Positions 61,704 to 64,000 of a stretch of DNA of 64,000 nucleotides are shown piece after piece. Each line of letters begins with the position of its first letter. Positions within the stretch are counted from its first letter, which is position 1. The position numbers and the translations under genes were made by a program. The stretch comes from Phycisphaerae bacterium (lineage in GTDB: Bacteria; Planctomycetota; Phycisphaerae; Phycisphaerales; UBA1924), in NCBI GenBank assembly GCA_030432905.1, contig JAUILU010000004.1, positions 222,389-286,388 of the forward strand. Direction: 5' to 3'. The notes beneath the pieces were generated by a model. That model was not told the DNA's origin, did not search any database, and saw only the letters and a list, made by a program, of their open reading frames with translations.

Positions 61704-62249
61704 GTGGAGAGCGCGATCGCGGTCAACCCAGCAGTCACAGGCGTCGTCGCGGTGGTCGCTGCGCTGAAGAAGGGGCCGCGGCTTGTGCTGGTTCGGCACG
61801 ACTCGTGGAGCGACGACAAGCTTGTTGATCTCGCCAAGGCGGCGCGCGATCACCCGACCGCCTCGGTGATGGTCGGCCACGGCAGGCTGCACGAAGACTG
61901 CACACTCACGGGTTTGCTCGCAAGGCCGAGGCTGCTCGGACCGATCGCGATCCGCGCCGACCGCTGGCCCGAGATGCCGCTGGATGTGCGCAAGCTGCTC
62001 CGCGACCCGGTGCTCGATCACGCGGCGAGCTGGCTGATGTGTGTGCTGTGCGCCGGCGCGGGCGGCGAGGTCGCCTGCTGCGAGAGCTACCACCCGAGGC
62101 GCGCCAGGCGCGACCCGCACGACGCCGACGAGCTGCGCCCAGAGGGACGCGCGTGGCTTGTGAACTTCGCGACGAAACTCCTGCCCGCCGAGAGCATCGG
62201 CGCCAGTGAAGCCAGACAGCTCTGGCGCACATGGAGCGGCGGGCGATGA
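61704..62249 (+). CDS. Protein of unknown function, coupled to a GT4 glycosyltransferase
   Basis: 181 residues from GTG 61704, which has GGAGG 8 nt upstream; ATG 61659 would add 15 residues and lacks such a site. The sequence is alpha/beta without a recognised motif: an early hydrophobic strand (VTGVVAVVAALKK, LVLVRHDSWSDD), GHGRLHEDCTLTGLL in the middle and a Cys-containing helix (LMCVLCAGAGGEVACC). The stop overlaps the start of the glycosyltransferase by 4 bp, so a role beside that enzyme in glycan assembly is inferred. Not recognised. Confidence 0.65.
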   Translation: MESAIAVNPAVTGVVAVVAALKKGPRLVLVRHDSWSDDKLVDLAKAARDHPTASVMVGHGRLHEDCTLTGLLARPRLLGPIAIRADRWPEMPLDVRKLLRDPVLDHAASWLMCVLCAGAGGEVACCESYHPRRARRDPHDADELRPEGRAWLVNFATKLLPAESIGASEARQLWRTWSGGR

Positions 62250-64000
62250 GCTGGTGCTTTGTCAGCAGAGAGTTCCCGCCATTCTCAGGCGGCGGCATCG
62301 GGACCTACGCCCGGGCCATGACACAGTCTCTCGTCATGGCGGGCGAGAAACCGGTTGTGATCACCGTCGGCGATGGCCTGCGGAGTGAGGCGGTCGAAGA
62401 CGGCGTCGTTGTGATCAGGCTCCCGCTCGTCGAGGGCGATGACTGGTCGGCGCCGCACCCGAACGCGCGTTCGCCCGAGACCATCGCGGCTTGGAACGCG
62501 CTCGGGCCGCACTCGGTGTTCTCGATGCTGGTCGCGGATGTGCTTGAAGACGTGATCGCGCGACACGGCGTGGATTTGGTTGAGTTCGCCGACACCGGAG
62601 CCGCGGGCTGGTTCGCGCTCAACAGGAGGCGGAACCTTGGTGCGTTCGGCGACGTTCGGATGCTGACGAACGTGCACTCGCCGAGCGCGTGGATCGAGGA
62701 GCACAACCGTCGGTGCGAGCCGGGCCGGCAGATGCACGAGCTCCAGCGGATGGAGCACGAGCAGGCGAAGTGGTCGGACGCGGTCATTACGCCCTCGCAG
62801 TACATGGCCGACTGGGTTGGCGAGAACTGGGGCATCCGGGCCGAGGTGATGCGGAACCCGCTGCCGGCGCGCGTGCCGCACGACGAGGACGCGGAAGAAG
62901 ACGGCGTCTTGTTCGTCGGTCGGCTCGAGTACCGCAAGGGTATCGACACGCTCTGCAGGGCTTGGTCGAAACTGAAAGAAGAAGACCATCGGCTGCACCT
63001 CGTAGGCCAGGACGTGCCAGACCAGCGGACGGGCGTGCCGATCGGCGAGCGTTTGCTGAGCGAGATGCCGAGAGAGGCGTCGCTGCTCGTTGTCGAGCAC
63101 GGCTCGATGTCGCCCGCGGGCGTGCACACTCTTCAGAGCGGCGCGAGTGTTGTGGTTGTGCCATCACCCGTGGACAATCTGCCATACACCTGCGTCGAGG
63201 CGATGGCCGCGGGCCGGGTTGTTGTTGCGTCCGACGTGGGTGGCGCCTCGGAACTGATCGAAGACGGTGTCAGCGGGCTGCTGTTCGAGTCGGGAAGCTG
63301 CGAGTCGCTGGCGATCACGCTCCGCCGGGCGCTGGACATGCCCGAGCAAGCACGCATCGCGATGGGCGAGAAGGCCTGCGAGCGGATCGATTCCATGTGC
63401 AGCGCCGCGTCGGTTGTCTCTGCACGCCGAGTGCACGCCAAGGGTGTTGAGCACTGGCGCGACATTCTGAGCGACCCGGAATGCGTCGCGGTCAACACGA
63501 CAGGTGTTGACGAAGACAAACTCAAGCAGCTCTGCGACGCGGTCACAAACTCTGGCGCGGCGTTTGCACACGGCTGGCCCGAATCCAAAGGCCGGATCTT
63601 TGCGCACAGCTCGCCGAGCTACGCGGGCATGCTCGCGGGGCCTCGCAAGATCGGGCCGATGATCGTTCGAAGGCAGTGGCTCGAGAAGCCAGAGGTGGTC
63701 GACTTTGTGCCCGCGCATAAGGGCGACAGGTTCGAGACGGGCGACGCGTGGAAGCTCGCCGCGGCGATCTGTGCCGCGGGCGGCAAGGGTGTGGTGGTGC
63801 CCGAGGTCGTGACCGACACCAACGAACCGGCCGCCCCCGCTGCTGCCGGCGATGCGCACGCGTTGATCGGGCCTGTGATTGTCAGAGGCGAGCCCGGGCT
63901 ACCGGTCGGGCGCGCGGTGAGGCTCGCGCCGGCGTTCGAGGGCCAGTCCGACACGATCAAGTCCCGCGTCATGGGCACGGCCAAGAAGCTGCTGGGCGGC
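62246..64000 (+). CDS. GT4 (group 1) glycosyltransferase, 3' end outside the window
   Basis: At least 585 residues. The acceptor-side start is FVSREFPPFSGGGIGTYARA, the usual GT4 N-terminal glycine-rich loop. The donor half has GVLFVGRLEYRKGIDTLCRA near residue 225, and SPVDNLPYTCVEAMAAGRVV with the conserved Glu residues (EX7E type), then VGGASELIEDGVSGLLFE. After about residue 410 the chain continues into an extra C-terminal region (IFAHSSPSYAGMLAGPRK ...) that is not part of a normal GT4 and is cut by the window edge. ATG 62246 overlaps the upstream stop. Confidence 0.88.
   Translation, partial: MSWCFVSREFPPFSGGGIGTYARAMTQSLVMAGEKPVVITVGDGLRSEAVEDGVVVIRLPLVEGDDWSAPHPNARSPETIAAWNALGPHSVFSMLVADVLEDVIARHGVDLVEFADTGAAGWFALNRRRNLGAFGDVRMLTNVHSPSAWIEEHNRRCEPGRQMHELQRMEHEQAKWSDAVITPSQYMADWVGENWGIRAEVMRNPLPARVPHDEDAEEDGVLFVGRLEYRKGIDTLCRAWSKLKEEDHRLHLVGQDVPDQRTGVPIGERLLSEMPREASLLVVEHGSMSPAGVHTLQSGASVVVVPSPVDNLPYTCVEAMAAGRVVVASDVGGASELIEDGVSGLLFESGSCESLAITLRRALDMPEQARIAMGEKACERIDSMCSAASVVSARRVHAKGVEHWRDILSDPECVAVNTTGVDEDKLKQLCDAVTNSGAAFAHGWPESKGRIFAHSSPSYAGMLAGPRKIGPMIVRRQWLEKPEVVDFVPAHKGDRFETGDAWKLAAAICAAGGKGVVVPEVVTDTNEPAAPAAAGDAHALIGPVIVRGEPGLPVGRAVRLAPAFEGQSDTIKSRVMGTAKKLLGG

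Noticed and set aside
1..64000. tRNA/rRNA genes, CRISPR arrays, insertion sequences or phage genes
   Set aside because: I looked for T-arm-like GTTCRANYC stretches with cloverleaf context, regular repeat-spacer patterns and transposase or integrase motifs, and found none that held up by eye. A tRNAscan or IS search would be decisive.

Overview
The window is a GC-rich bacterial chromosome segment, roughly 60-65% G+C by eye. It is densely packed, with about 54 protein genes on both strands, no tRNA or rRNA gene that I could recognise, and no phage, integrase or transposase. The gene mix points to the Planctomycetota, most likely class Phycisphaerae. Pointers are prepilin-type N-terminal sequences on secreted proteins with an H-X9-DG tail, a single C-terminal dockerin on a secreted beta-solenoid-like protein, a very large PQQ-propeller protein, a histone H1-like protein, PAS-LuxR regulators without receiver domains, and a GGAGGCTTCCAGCCTCC-type palindromic repeat. 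This placement is inference from gene content.

Layout. 1-9.1 kb (mostly minus strand): the N-terminal part of leuS, a prepilin-like pair, a plus-strand glycosyltransferase with a small low-GC passenger gene, then clpS, a 2-hydroxyacid dehydrogenase, pdxJ and folC. 9.2-19.2 kb: HU, a small zinc-ribbon membrane protein, trpE, a secreted protein of unknown role, comEC, a second prepilin-like protein, and a YrdC/phosphatase fusion translationally coupled to rpiB. 19.2-29.4 kb: the PQQ-propeller giant, a small membrane protein, a sensor-type propeller, a LEA-like lipoprotein, a Nif3-family protein, and ispE coupled to a ROK kinase. 29.4-38.4 kb is a flagellum and nonulosonic-acid region: flgM, a lipoprotein, an NTF2-like membrane protein, then a four-gene overlapping operon of a giant Maf-type protein, CMP-sugar synthetase (NeuA-like), NeuB-like synthase and NeuC-like epimerase. 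38.4-49 kb: an HDOD protein, surE, two tandem TPR-sulfotransferases, a cystathionine beta-synthase and cystathionine gamma-lyase pair (reverse transsulfuration), a palindromic repeat, an AlkC-like protein, a metallo-beta-lactamase-fold protein that has lost its histidines, coaD and an AhpD-like protein. 49-64 kb: a PHP-glycosyltransferase fusion, the histone H1-like gene, class II DAHP synthase, two tandem PAS-LuxR regulators, a dockerin protein, a HIT protein, a CBS-domain protein, pepA, a YdeI-like protein, and an overlapping pair ending in a GT4 glycosyltransferase cut by the window end.

The most coherent unit is 31.75-38.35 kb. NeuC-, NeuB- and NeuA-type enzymes would make a CMP-activated nonulosonic acid, and the Maf-type protein would put it on flagellin. 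The Maf protein is unusual: it carries a second half that looks like an SpsF-type nucleotidyltransferase followed by a radical-SAM/SPASM-like region stripped of its cysteines. FlgM, about 2 kb away, ties the region to flagellar gene control.

A window-wide regulatory pattern also stands out. Many first genes have a TAnnnT hexamer ending only 5-9 nt before the start codon and no Shine-Dalgarno sequence, which suggests leaderless mRNAs. Other genes have good GGAG/AGGAG sites. Start codons were chosen with this in mind, and several are TTG or GTG.
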